Positions 16,848 to 26,017 of a DNA stretch of 64,000 nucleotides are shown in pieces (positions within the stretch are counted from its first letter, which is position 1; every line of letters starts with the position of its first letter). A model generated the notes under the pieces. That model did no database searches. It had not been told where the DNA came from and saw only the letters and a list, made by a program, of their open reading frames with translations. Source of the stretch: Bradyrhizobium tropiciagri (GTDB taxonomy: Bacteria > Pseudomonadota > Alphaproteobacteria > Rhizobiales > Xanthobacteraceae); contig NZ_LFLZ01000007.1 in assembly GCF_001189845.1 (NCBI RefSeq), forward strand, positions 62,001-126,000, written 5' to 3'. The position numbers and the translations under genes are program-made.

Positions 16848-18320
16848 TTAGGCGCGAGCGCGCACCGGTCGCAGCAAGAAGGCGGGCAGGTGCGAATGGT
16901 CGGCGGGCTCGTGGTCGACCTCGCGCTGCGGCCGCCGCGGCTCGGCACGTCCGATCGACGGCACGTGCGAGGGGGCTGCCTGGGGCGAAGAGCCGCGGCC
17001 GTGGCGCGGCTCGCGCTCCGGCTTGGCTGCACGCTCCTGGCGGGGCTCCTGGTCGTGACGCGGCTCGCGTTCGCCGTGACGCGCTTCGCGCTCACGGCGC
17101 GGCTTGCGGCCGCCACGGGCGCCATCGCGCGAACCTTCGCGGCTACGCGAGCGGCGGGGCGCGGCGTCCTCATCGGAGGCCTCGTTGTGAACGGTGAAGT
17201 CGCCCTCAGCGCGCGGGATCGGCTGGCCGATCAGCTTCTCGATCGCAGTCATCGACTTGCTGTCGAGCGAGGTGACGATGGAGATCGCGGTACCGGTCCG
17301 TCCGGCGCGGCCGGTACGGCCAATGCGGTGGACGTAATCATCGGGGTGGTGCGGCACGTCGAAATTGAAGACGTGGCTCACCGCGGGAATGTCGAGACCT
17401 CGGGCGGCGACGTCGGAGGCGACGAGCAGTGGAATTTCGCCCTTGCGGAATTGATCGAGGGCCGCGGTGCGGGCGGACTGATCCATGTCGCCGTGCAGGG
17501 CGCCGACACTGAAGCCGTGCTTCTGGAGTGACTTGTGAAGGACGGCGACTTCGCGCTTGCGATTGCAGAAGATAATCGCGTTGTTGAGATCCTTGGCGTC
17601 GCGCAGCAGGCGGCGGAGGATCTCGCGCTTGTCATGCGCTTCGCGACCGGCGGGGACCTGCAATTGCGTCACGGTGACGGCGGTGGTTGCGGGTTTGGAG
17701 ACTTCGATCCGCGCAGGATTGTGCAGGAAGGCCTCGGTGATGCGGCTGATCTCCGGAGGCATCGTCGCGGTGAAGAACAGGGTCTGCCGCGTGAAGGGGA
17801 CGAGCTTGCAGATGCGTTCGATGTCGGGAATGAAACCCATGTCGAGCATGCGGTCGGCTTCGTCGATCACCAGCAGCTCGACGCCGGTGAGCAGCAATCC
17901 GCCGCGTTCAGTGTGGTCGAGCAGGCGGCCGGGCGTTGCGATCAGGACGTCGACGCCGCGCATCAGCTTGGAGTCCTGGTCGCCGAACGAGACGCCGCCG
18001 ATCAGGAGCGCCACGTTCAATTTCTGACCGGCGCCGTATTTGTCGAACTGCTCCTTCACCTGCGCGGCAAGCTCGCGGGTGGGCTCGAGGATCAGGGTGC
18101 GCGGCATCCGTGCCCGGGCGCGGCCTTTCTCGAGGAGGGTGAGCATCGGGAGAACGAAGGCAGCGGTCTTGCCGGTGCCGGTCTGGGCAATGCCGAGGAC
18201 GTCGCGCCGGGCGAGAACGTGCGGGATTGCCTGTTCCTGGATGGGGGTGGGGGTGGTGTAACCGGTGGCCGCAACTGCGGCGAGGACCTTATCGGACAGG
18301 CCTAGATTGGAAAAAGACAT
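16848..18320 (-). CDS. DEAD-box ATP-dependent RNA helicase, RhlE-type
   Basis: Unwinds RNA duplexes in ribosome assembly or mRNA turnover. The 490-residue protein has the Q motif (GYTTPTPIQEQAIP), motif I (AQTGTGKT), PTRELAAQ, motif II (VIDEADRMLDMGF), motif III (FFTATMP), ASDVAARGLDIP and HRIGRTGRAGRTG. The last 110 residues form a basic Arg/Glu/His-rich tail with repeated REPRH/REREARH units, probably an RNA-binding extension. Similar helicases are induced by cold. The gene has a long 5' region of nearly 480 bases to the next gene. Confidence 0.92.
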   Translation of the reverse strand: MSFSNLGLSDKVLAAVAATGYTTPTPIQEQAIPHVLARRDVLGIAQTGTGKTAAFVLPMLTLLEKGRARARMPRTLILEPTRELAAQVKEQFDKYGAGQKLNVALLIGGVSFGDQDSKLMRGVDVLIATPGRLLDHTERGGLLLTGVELLVIDEADRMLDMGFIPDIERICKLVPFTRQTLFFTATMPPEISRITEAFLHNPARIEVSKPATTAVTVTQLQVPAGREAHDKREILRRLLRDAKDLNNAIIFCNRKREVAVLHKSLQKHGFSVGALHGDMDQSARTAALDQFRKGEIPLLVASDVAARGLDIPAVSHVFNFDVPHHPDDYVHRIGRTGRAGRTGTAISIVTSLDSKSMTAIEKLIGQPIPRAEGDFTVHNEASDEDAAPRRSRSREGSRDGARGGRKPRREREARHGEREPRHDQEPRQERAAKPEREPRHGRGSSPQAAPSHVPSIGRAEPRRPQREVDHEPADHSHLPAFLLRPVRARA

Positions 18321-18799
18321 TGAGCCTCTGGTCGAAACCGCCGTTCGGCATCGCAGGTATAAGGCTGTCGCGTTCGGCCCCGAAACGGCTCGCTTTTCTA
18401 TAAAGCTCGGGGGCTCTGACTAACGCTGACGGACGGCAAACCTGACGAATCGCGTTTCGATCCGAGGGCCGCGTTGCCCGCAACATAGGGGCGAACCCGG
18501 TAAAGTCAATCTTGGAACCGGGCGGATAGCCGAAAAAGCTTAACGTTTTCGCCAAAATAACCGTCATTTCCGTCATTTGGCGGTCAAATGAATCACCGCT
18601 TCCAGATCCGATGGCGAGGCCGCGGCGGGGCCCGCGTCGCCTTTGCAGGGGAGGCACGTTGCCGAAATATCGAAAACAACCCCATGCAAAGGAGTGGCGG
18701 TGGCCGGCGTTCGACCAGGCCAGTTGACACGTCGGGCAACTCACGGATACATTTCTAATATTCAGAAATCACGCAGACGCACGCTCGCCGCAGGGTGCA
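18321..18799. other. Long leader and intergenic region of the helicase gene
   Basis: This 479-base stretch contains the promoter and 5' leader of the helicase. A small palindrome CATTTG-GCGGT-CAAATG (18574-18590) overlaps a duplicated CCGTCATTT and might be an operator. No protein or known RNA family is recognisable. The stretch is slightly richer in A/T than the flanking genes. Confidence 0.35.
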
Positions 18800-21700
18800 T
18801 TACCAGGCATAGCGGACCACGCCCTTGCCGGCGTAGGAGCGGGTCACGTTGGAGAATTCGCCCTCAAAGCTTGCGAGCGCCGACCAGCCATTTGCCCATT
18901 TCAGCTCGGCGGAGGCGGTGGTGAGGGCGGAGTCGGAGGCCTGCGCCGCGCCGCTCACGACGAAGCTCGCGCCAGGCAGGGTCTTGAATGTCGCGGCGAT
19001 GCTGCGGTCGGGGTTGAAATCATGCGCCCAGGCAGCCCGGCCGCGCAGCGTCAGCACCGCATCCGACAGCGCGAAGGATTTGTCGGCGCGCAGGCCGAGC
19101 TCGCTGCGGCTGTCGGTGACGCTCTTCGCATTGTAAGCGAGCGCAAAGGTGTTGGCGCCGACGATGGCCTGCTCGGCGTAGCCCGGAAGCTGGAACGTCG
19201 TGAACTGGCCGGCGGCGTAGGGCGTCAGACCAATGCTGCCGATCCACGGTGCGACGAGACGGTAGCCGCCTTCAGCGCGGCCCGACCAGGCATTGGCCTT
19301 GAACTCGGCGCGCAGCCGATCGACGCTCCCGACCGTCACGGTGCGGTCTGACGTGACGTCCTGCCAGCCATAGGCCAGCGCACCGGCAAGGTACGCCGCG
19401 CCGACATTGTGCCTGATGAAGGCGCCGGCCTGGAACAGGTCGGAGCGGCTGCCTCCGCTGTTGGCGACGCTGAAATTGGTGCCGCCGCCGGCGAGCGCGA
19501 AGCCGGCGATGGTGTTCGGCGAAATGCGATAGTCGGCGCCGATGGCGGTGCCGAACACCTGGCTGGTGGTGTTGTTCGAGCCGAGCGCTGTGTTGCCGTC
19601 GGTGGATTGCGAGCCGCCGTAAGCCGCGGCCCACACGCTCCAGCGCGGATCATAGGCTTGGGCAACCGGCGCCTTGCGATAGATCGCGGCGGTGGCGTCG
19701 CTGGTCGGATGCTTTGCCGCATAGGCCAGGGAATCGTCGTCGGCGTAAACCGCTGACCCGGCCGGCATCGCGGTCGCGCCGCGGCCGTCGATGAAGGGAT
19801 CGAGCATCGTGCCCATGAACTGGTTCATCGCGTTGAACGTGGTCTGCTGCGAACCGGCCGCGCTCTCGCCGGAGAGCTGGGTCAGGCCGTTCAGGAGATT
19901 GTCGCCCGACAGGTTGAAGATCGCGCTGAAGGCGTTGGAGAGATTGCCGCCGCCGAGCAGGCTGTTGTCGATCGCGCCTGCGACGCTCCTGTGGTTGCCG
20001 CCGGCGTTGGCCGGCAGGATCGGCGAGAGCAGGCCGGGATCGACCGACAGCAGCACGTCGTTGCCGACATAGCTCAACACCGGATTGCGCGCGAGGTTGT
20101 TGGCGAGCAACAGGCTTGCCGAGCCGAAGGTACCGCTCAGCGTTCCCGCATTGACGATCGTGTAGGTGGTCTTCCTGGTGATCCGTTCGAGCGGCTGCAC
20201 AATGACGTTGCCGGCAATGTTGGCCGCGCCGGTCACGATCGCCTTGTCGCTGATCGTGTTGGTGACCTGCACCAGATAGGTCGCCGCCGCCGTCATGGTC
20301 AGGCTCGCCATTGTGATTGTCCCCGGCGAATTGCCGGGCGACAGCGTGCCGCTGATGATGGTGTTGCCGATGCTGCCGTTGCCGCCGAGCGTGCCGTTCA
20401 GGCCGACGGTGACGCTGGCATTCGGCATCGCGCCGTTGAGGATGAACATGCTGTCGACGTTGACGGACCCGGCAAAGTTCGAGTTGCCGGTGAAGCTCCA
20501 GTTCGAGCCGGCAAGAACCCCGAAAGTGGAAAAGCCGCTGCCGAGTTTCGACAGGTCGAAACTCGACGCGGTTGTGCCGCCGAACTGCACGATGCTGGTC
20601 CCGCTGCCGACGATGTTGCCGTTGAACACGGCGCCGGACTGGACTTGCAGCACATCGTTGGTGCCGCCGAACTGGACCGCGGTGCCGCCGGTGCCGGTGA
20701 TGATGCCGTTGGCGATCAGCGTGGTGGTGCCGCCCGACGTCACGATGCCGGTGGTGCCGGTGACTGATGTCCCGGTCGTGATGAAGATGTTGCCCGGTGT
20801 CGAGCGCGATGCGGCGATGCCGATGCCGGTGCTCTGCACGCCGGCCAGCGCGTCGATCCTGATGTCGCCGAGACCGTCGCGCCGCGCGAAGATACCATAG
20901 CTTCCGGCGGCCGTGCCGCTCGCAATCACGTTGCCCTCAGCGCGCAGCGCCAGCGTTGCGGAATTGTCGGCGCCATTGACGATGACGCCGCTGATGCCGA
21001 TCGCCGCCGCGCTTGCCGAGGAGGCGCTCACGGTCCCCTTGGTGTCGAGATCGATGCCGCCGAGCCCCGCGGTCAGGGCAGCGAATCTGGTGCTGCCACG
21101 GCTCAGCGTGATGCCGGTCGCGGCGCCGTCCGACGTCGCGCTCACATCGCCATTGGCGTGAACGGTGAGCGTGCCGGTGTTGATGTTGCTCGGAGCGAAG
21201 CTGCTTCCTGAGGCCGTGATTCCCGTGGCCGATACTGCCAGTGCCGATTGCGGTGGCCGTCACGGCGCCGTCGGCGGTCAACTGGACCGTGCTCAGATTG
21301 TTTTGCACCACGCTGATGCCGACGACTTTCGACGCAGTGTCGCTGATCGATGTTGCCGTCACGGTGCCGTGCAGGTTGAAGTCGACCGGGACCACGCCGG
21401 AGGCCGACAGGGACGCTCCGGTCACATTTGCGACGTAGCCGGACCTTGTCATGCCGGTGACCGTGATCGATCCGTTGGCACTCAGTGTCGCCGATCCGTT
21501 GCTGGATGTACTGCCCAGCGCGGCCGCGAGGCCGACGACGGTGCCACCGGCCGAAGCGGAGGTCGAAGCCCTGGTGTCGAAGGTTCCGGAAAGATCGCCG
21601 TTGAAGGTCGCGGTGTTGGTGCCGCTGGCGGCAGAGAAAGCTACGGACGCCAGGGCACCGTAGTAGGCCGTATCGGGGCCGCTTCCCCTGGCAATATTGC

Positions 21701-22649
21701 CGTCCACGACAAGGCTGTTGTTAGCGCCACCGCCGGCGGACACGGAAAGCGTCCCGCCCGTGATGCCGTGCGTTTGGACCGTCGTGGTGCCAGTGCCGTA
21801 GTTTTGCAAGCTCACGGAGCCGTTGACATCCTGATTGAGCTTCACCGTGAACGCACTGGTGTTGACCGAATTGTTGCCCTCGACGTTTATGTTGCCCGAG
21901 ACGCTCGCATTGGTGGTGAGGTCGACTGTACCGACGCCGCCGTTCTGGAGATAGATGCCGCCGGTGATCGCGCCGTTGGTGGTGACGGAAAGATTGCGCG
22001 CAGTATGGAGGCTCTGTCCCATCCGGGCGAAGATCGCGCTGCCGCGTATGGCCGCTGTGCCGGTGACTGCGTCTGTCGCGATCGTGACGTCGGATTGGCT
22101 GCCGTCGGTCAGAACGTAGATTCCCAGACCCGCCACGATCTGGCTTCCAACCGTGTTGATGTTGACGCTGGCATTCGGTCCGCTGCCCACGGCCTGGATG
22201 CCGGTGCCGCCCCTGATCGTGCCGGCGCTCTGCGTAATGGAGGTCAGACCGTTGCCGATCCCGGCCGTGATCGCGTACCCGTCGGCGGTGACGTCGGCCG
22301 ATCCCGTGTAGGTGATCGTGCCGAGGGCGGAGAGCCCGATGCCGTTGTACGGCTGGAATGCCGTGATGCCGGCGGGGTCGTTGTGATTGAAAGTGAGGTT
22401 GCCGCTGCTGCTCGCCGTGGCGCCGCGGGTCGTGATCCCGGCGCCGGCGTTGATGTTGACCGTGAGATCACCATTGAAGCCCGTGTTGAGCCCGCCGTCA
22501 GACGGGTGGGCGGCGTCGCAGAGCACGTTGGCGGTGCCGACACCCGTGCAGTAGACCGCAGCCTCTGCCGTGGAGCTCAGCGCGATCAACGACGCCGAGC
22601 CGAGCAGCGCGCCGCGCCACATCGTCAGCCTGCCGCCGATGCCGATCAT
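18800..22649 (-). CDS. Large autotransporter outer-membrane beta-barrel protein (one frameshift)
   Basis: The restored product is about 1282 residues. It has a signal peptide (GALLGSASLIALSSTAEAA) and then a long passenger rich in Gly, Ala, Thr and Ser with degenerate beta-helix repeats (many NGSITV and GTVTAT-like units). A typical linker follows (LGGNGSIGNTIISGTLSPGNSPGTI), then a C-terminal autotransporter barrel of about 280 residues ending with aromatic Trp (GKGVVRYAW). The shift near 21228 is a +1 (an extra C, or two bases missing): dropping one C joins IGTGSIG to TGITASGSSFAPSN. Function may be adhesion; no protease triad is apparent. Little regulation is visible. Confidence 0.85.
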
Positions 22650-23017
22650 GACCTTGCCCCCAAGCCCGGATGTATCTGTGTGTTTCTGGCGTAACGGTCG
22701 TGCGCTGTCTTCTCAGTGCGCGCATCCCGTCGATCCAAAGCGCGCCTGCCGCGAAAATACAGTCAGGTGTGGCCGTATGGCCTCATCGGGCTGCCGTCGC
22801 GGCTGGAGCATGATGAGTTTTGGTCGAATCGGCTTGGCGCGGTCGGGGTTCACCTCTCCCCGCCGGGGAGAGGTCGGATTGCGAAGCAATCCGGGTGAGG
22901 GCACTTGCTCTCTCGATAGACCGTAGCCCCTCACCCGATTTGCTGCGCAAATCGACCTCTCCCAAGGGAGAGGTGAACCTTCGGCGCCGATCCAGCTCAC
23001 CCCAATCTCATCGCGCT
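22650..23017. other. Intergenic region with repeats upstream of the autotransporter
   Basis: It contains the autotransporter promoter, a segment also found near 23.7 kb (TCTTCTCAGTGCGCGCA, 22708-22724) and a large CTCTCCC-type palindromic repeat. I see no gene. Confidence 0.5.
22850..22979. repeat. CACCTCTCCC...GGGAGAGGTG palindromic repeat
   Basis: The outer arms are CACCTCTCCCCGCCGGGG and CCAAGGGAGAGGTG. The inner parts pair GATTGCGAAGCAATCCGGGTGAGGG with CCCTCACCCGATTTGCTGCG in inverted order. It is a compound palindrome of about 130 bases, of a kind common between genes in Bradyrhizobium. Confidence 0.75.
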
Positions 23018-23611
23018 TTAGGGCCCCGCGGCGCGGTACTCGCCGGGCGTCAGGCCTTCGGATGCGCTGAAGATCCGGTAGAACGTCGCCAGGCTGCCGA
23101 ACCCGCAGGTGAGGGCGACGTCGGCGATCGGCCGCGGCGGCTTTTCGCACAGCAGCCTGCGGCTTTCGCTCAGGCGCTGGGCGGTGACGGTCTGCGAGAA
23201 GCTCGCCCCGGTCGCTTCGAACAGGACGTGCAGGTAGCGGATCGAGACGCCGAGCATCTCGGCGACCATCCCCGGCGACAGCGCCGGCTTCGCGAGGTGG
23301 CGCGCGATCAGACGGCGCGCGAGGCTGAGCCGGCCGACGCGCAGCGCCTGTTGCGCGCGGCGGCTGCCCGGCCTGATCGCGCCGCGCTCGATCAGCGCAA
23401 GGTCGGCGATGATCTTGACCAGCACAGGAATGCTCGCGGTGTCACCGGCCTCCGTCGCCTCCTTGAAGTCGGCAAGGCAGGCGTCGAGCAGCGGTGCCCA
23501 GCCGCGATTGCTGGTCGTCGGAGCGCCCTGGCGGGCGAACTCGATCGCTGCGGCCTGGTCCAAGGCATCGCCGGCACGCGTGTGCGGGCTGTCCTCAAGC
23601 TTTGTGCGCAT
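23018..23611 (-). CDS. AraC-family regulator lacking the N-terminal sensor domain
   Basis: The 197-residue protein ends in a full AraC DNA-binding domain (LSPGMVAEMLGVSIRYLHVLFEATG, FSQTVTAQRLSESRRLL, IADVALTCGFGSLATFYRIFSASEGLTPGEYR). It closely matches the C-terminal half of the regulator at 24731-25756, including ALIERGAIRPGSRRAQQALR, but lacks that protein's roughly 160-residue N-terminal domain. ATG 23611 has GAGAGG 9 bases upstream. A longer in-frame extension to 23860 exists but reads through repeat-like sequence. It may be a truncated paralogue that has lost ligand sensing. Confidence 0.75.
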   Translation of the reverse strand: MRTKLEDSPHTRAGDALDQAAAIEFARQGAPTTSNRGWAPLLDACLADFKEATEAGDTASIPVLVKIIADLALIERGAIRPGSRRAQQALRVGRLSLARRLIARHLAKPALSPGMVAEMLGVSIRYLHVLFEATGASFSQTVTAQRLSESRRLLCEKPPRPIADVALTCGFGSLATFYRIFSASEGLTPGEYRAAGP

Positions 23612-24001
23612 CGTGCATGACCTCTCGCTCTGCGTCAGAGCGCGCCTCGCCGATAACGAAATTGGCAGTGCCGGGTCCGGGCGAAGCGCCAGCGCGGTTC
23701 TGGCGAAATCGACGGAAATTATCTTCTCAATGCGCGCAGGCTGATCACATCGGTCCAGAGAATGCCGCATCGCGCGACGGTCGGCAGGATCGTCCGTTTG
23801 CCCCATGTCAGCCATTCGAGACTCTCCAAAGGTCTTGCGATGCAATATCGTATATTTCACATAGTCATGTAAAATATGAAATGGCTAACACGTGTCGAAA
23901 CTTGTTGGCGAGCCGGGAAACGGTCCGGCCGGCGCCTGATGGTCGATTGTCGGAGGGATTTGTGGATCAGCGCCGGCTGCACGCGCCGGCGGTCGCGCGG
24001 A
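23612..24001. other. Upstream region with dispersed-element similarity
   Basis: The segment 23698-23737 (TTCTGGCG ... TCTTCTCAATGCGCGCA) matches one at 22683-22724 upstream of the autotransporter, in the same orientation. It may be a small dispersed element carried ahead of both genes. The rest of this stretch holds an AT-rich tract near 23840-23880 that is probably promoter. No credible gene is present. Confidence 0.4.
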
Positions 24002-24616
24002 CTACTTCCGCTTCGGCTTCACGGCGCAGCCGTAGAGCACCATGGCGCACATCTGGCGATAACGGGCCGAGAAGTCGTCGCGCGCGATCGGCGGCAGTGC
24101 CTGGTTGACGGCGCGGGCGCCGTCGGCCAGCGCCTGTGCGATCTGCTCCGGCGTGAACTCGCCGTTCAGCTTCAGCAGCCGTGCGGCCTGCAAGGCGATC
24201 ACCAGTTTTTCCAGATCAGCCTGGAACGAGACGGCGGATTTGATCATCAGATCGCGGCAGCGCTTGAACGCCTCGGCATTGAGCTCGACGGTGTGCGGCG
24301 AACTGGTGAGGCGGCGCCGCGTCTCGCCGTAGCGGACGTCGAGAATCGTCGCGAAGATATCCAGCGCGCCGCCGCCCTTTGCCCGCACCGATCGGCCGGC
24401 CTCCAGCGCGAGCGCGACGTCCTCGACATGGCGATGCGCAATGACGGCGCGAAACGCTTCTTCCTTGTTGCTGAAGTAGTAGTACAGCGCGCGCTGCGTG
24501 AAACCGCAGGCCTTGGCCAGTCCGACCATCGACAGCCCGCTATAGCCGTAGTCGAGAAAAGCCTGATTGACCTGCGTCAGCAGGTCGGGTCCAGGCTTGA
24601 TCATCTTCTTCGACAT
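24002..24616 (-). CDS. TetR-family transcriptional regulator
   Basis: The 204-residue repressor-type protein has an N-terminal TetR helix-turn-helix: LLTQVNQAFLDYGYSGLSMVGLAKACGFTQRALYYYFSNKEEAFRAVI. The rest is an all-helical ligand-binding domain. ATG 24616 is chosen because the family domain starts within 20 residues; an upstream in-frame start at 24691 would add 25 unrelated residues. It lies between two AraC regulators on the same strand. The ligand and targets are not evident. Confidence 0.85.
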   Translation of the reverse strand: MSKKMIKPGPDLLTQVNQAFLDYGYSGLSMVGLAKACGFTQRALYYYFSNKEEAFRAVIAHRHVEDVALALEAGRSVRAKGGGALDIFATILDVRYGETRRRLTSSPHTVELNAEAFKRCRDLMIKSAVSFQADLEKLVIALQAARLLKLNGEFTPEQIAQALADGARAVNQALPPIARDDFSARYRQMCAMVLYGCAVKPKRK

Positions 24617-24730
24617 CAGGTGTCCGGGGACGACGAGGAACGGCGCGCGACGCCGGGAATCCCGATTACGGGCATCAACGCGCTTTAGCAACCCGCAAGA
24701 GCCCGGTGCGCCTGCCGTCCGGGTGGACGC

Positions 24731-25756
24731 TCAGGCCAGGCGGGCCCGGTAGTCGCCCGGCGTCATCGATTCTGAAGCATTGAAGAGGCGGTAGAACGTC
24801 GCGAGGCTCTCGAAGCCGCAGGCAAAGGCGACCTCGGCGATGGTCTGCCCGGGCTGCTCGCGGAGCAGGCGGCGGCTTTGTGCGAGCCGAAGCGCGGTGA
24901 CGGTCTCCGAGAAGCTCTTCTCCGTCTCCTCGAACAGGATGTGCAGGTGACGGACCGAGATGCCGAGCAGGCCGGCAATCAGGGTGGGTGTCAGCGCAGC
25001 ATTGGGCAGATGCCGCCGGATAAGACGGCGGGCCAGCGACAGATGGGCAGTTCGCAGCGCCTGCTGCGCGAGCCGGCTCTTGGGCCGCATGACACCGCGC
25101 TCGATCAGCGCGATATGGGCCAGCGCCTGCACCATCGGGGCCGGGTCCGCCGCCATGGCGCCGTTGCCTTCGACGAGGTCGCGGAAGCAGGATTCCAGCA
25201 GCGGCTGCAGCGCGGCCTCATCCTGCACGGGGCTGGGGACGAGCTCGCCGAGCTCGGCGCCCCGCGGGACGATGTCGGTCACCGGGATCTTGATGATGCG
25301 CAAATGGAAGCCGTCGTCGTGCAGCGGGACGGTGCGATAGGGCAGGTCCGAATAGCTGGTCGCGAACATGCCGTCGCGCACCGCGAATTCATCGAGCCGC
25401 GCGCCGCCGAACCAGCCGCCGCCGCCGAGCTGCTGGTAGATGCACAGGCTGTCGCTGCGTGCGTCGGCGATGTCGCCCGCGCCCCGCTCGACGCGGTAGG
25501 GCGAGGCCCGCAGCTCGACCAGGCCGGCATCACCGAGCTTGCGCAGCGAGAATTCGCCGAAGAAGTTGCGGCGGTGCTCGGGTTCGAGTTCCGCGGTGAC
25601 GCCGAACAACCCCTTGGCGCGCACCTCGCGCCAATAGTCGAAGCGATCCCGGGGATCGACCTGCTCAGTGGACCATGTGTACACGGAAAAGCGCCTGGAA
25701 AACCCTTGGGGACCTGCGGAGAGCTCGCGCCGGAGTGAGGAGCCCGAATCTATCAC
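24731..25756 (-). CDS. AraC-family regulator with full sensor domain
   Basis: The 341-residue protein has an N-terminal AraC-binding-like domain (FSVYTWSTEQVDPRDRFDYWREV...) and a C-terminal AraC/XylS DNA-binding domain (LTPTLIAGLLGISVRHLHILFEETE; IAEVAFACGFESLATFYRLFNASESMTPGDYRARLA). The domain order matches AraC members that sense small molecules. The C-terminal half is a clear paralogue of the truncated regulator at 23018-23611. It is followed on the same strand by the TetR gene after a gap of 114 bases. Confidence 0.88.
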   Translation of the reverse strand: MIDSGSSLRRELSAGPQGFSRRFSVYTWSTEQVDPRDRFDYWREVRAKGLFGVTAELEPEHRRNFFGEFSLRKLGDAGLVELRASPYRVERGAGDIADARSDSLCIYQQLGGGGWFGGARLDEFAVRDGMFATSYSDLPYRTVPLHDDGFHLRIIKIPVTDIVPRGAELGELVPSPVQDEAALQPLLESCFRDLVEGNGAMAADPAPMVQALAHIALIERGVMRPKSRLAQQALRTAHLSLARRLIRRHLPNAALTPTLIAGLLGISVRHLHILFEETEKSFSETVTALRLAQSRRLLREQPGQTIAEVAFACGFESLATFYRLFNASESMTPGDYRARLA

Positions 25757-25877
25757 GCGGGCCGTAAAAAGAAACTTGACCTAGGACGGACGGGACGCCC
25801 CATGGTCGCTACGGAATGGCCCGCATGACGGCCATCCGCCGCAGGCCTTGAACCGGCCAAACGGCTGATCCGACTAC

Positions 25878-25979
25878 TAAAGCGCGAAGAGATCAGTTTG
25901 GATCGTCATCGCGCTTTAGGTCTTTGTTTGAGCATGATCTTTTCGGAAAACCGCTTCGCACTTTTCCGGCTCATGCTCT
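25878..25979. repeat. Two nested palindromic repeats upstream of the caspase-like gene
   Basis: TAAAGCGCGA (25878-25887) pairs with TCGCGCTTTA (25909-25918). A second palindrome follows at once: GAGCATGA...TCGGAAAA (from 25930) with TTTTCCG...TCATGCTC (to 25978). Elements of this style recur between genes in this window (near 22800, 48866 and 58632). Confidence 0.7.
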
Positions 25980-26017
25980 AGGCGGCGGTCGCACGCGCGG
26001 CGCAGGCGGGAATTGGG

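Noticed and set aside
18574..18590. CATTTG-GCGGT-CAAATG as an operator of the helicase gene
   Set aside because: A six-base arm is short enough to arise by chance, and it is far from any clear promoter.
23612..23860. N-terminal extension of the short AraC regulator to 23860
   Set aside because: The extension reads through repeat-like sequence shared with the autotransporter leader, and a good ribosome site precedes ATG 23611.
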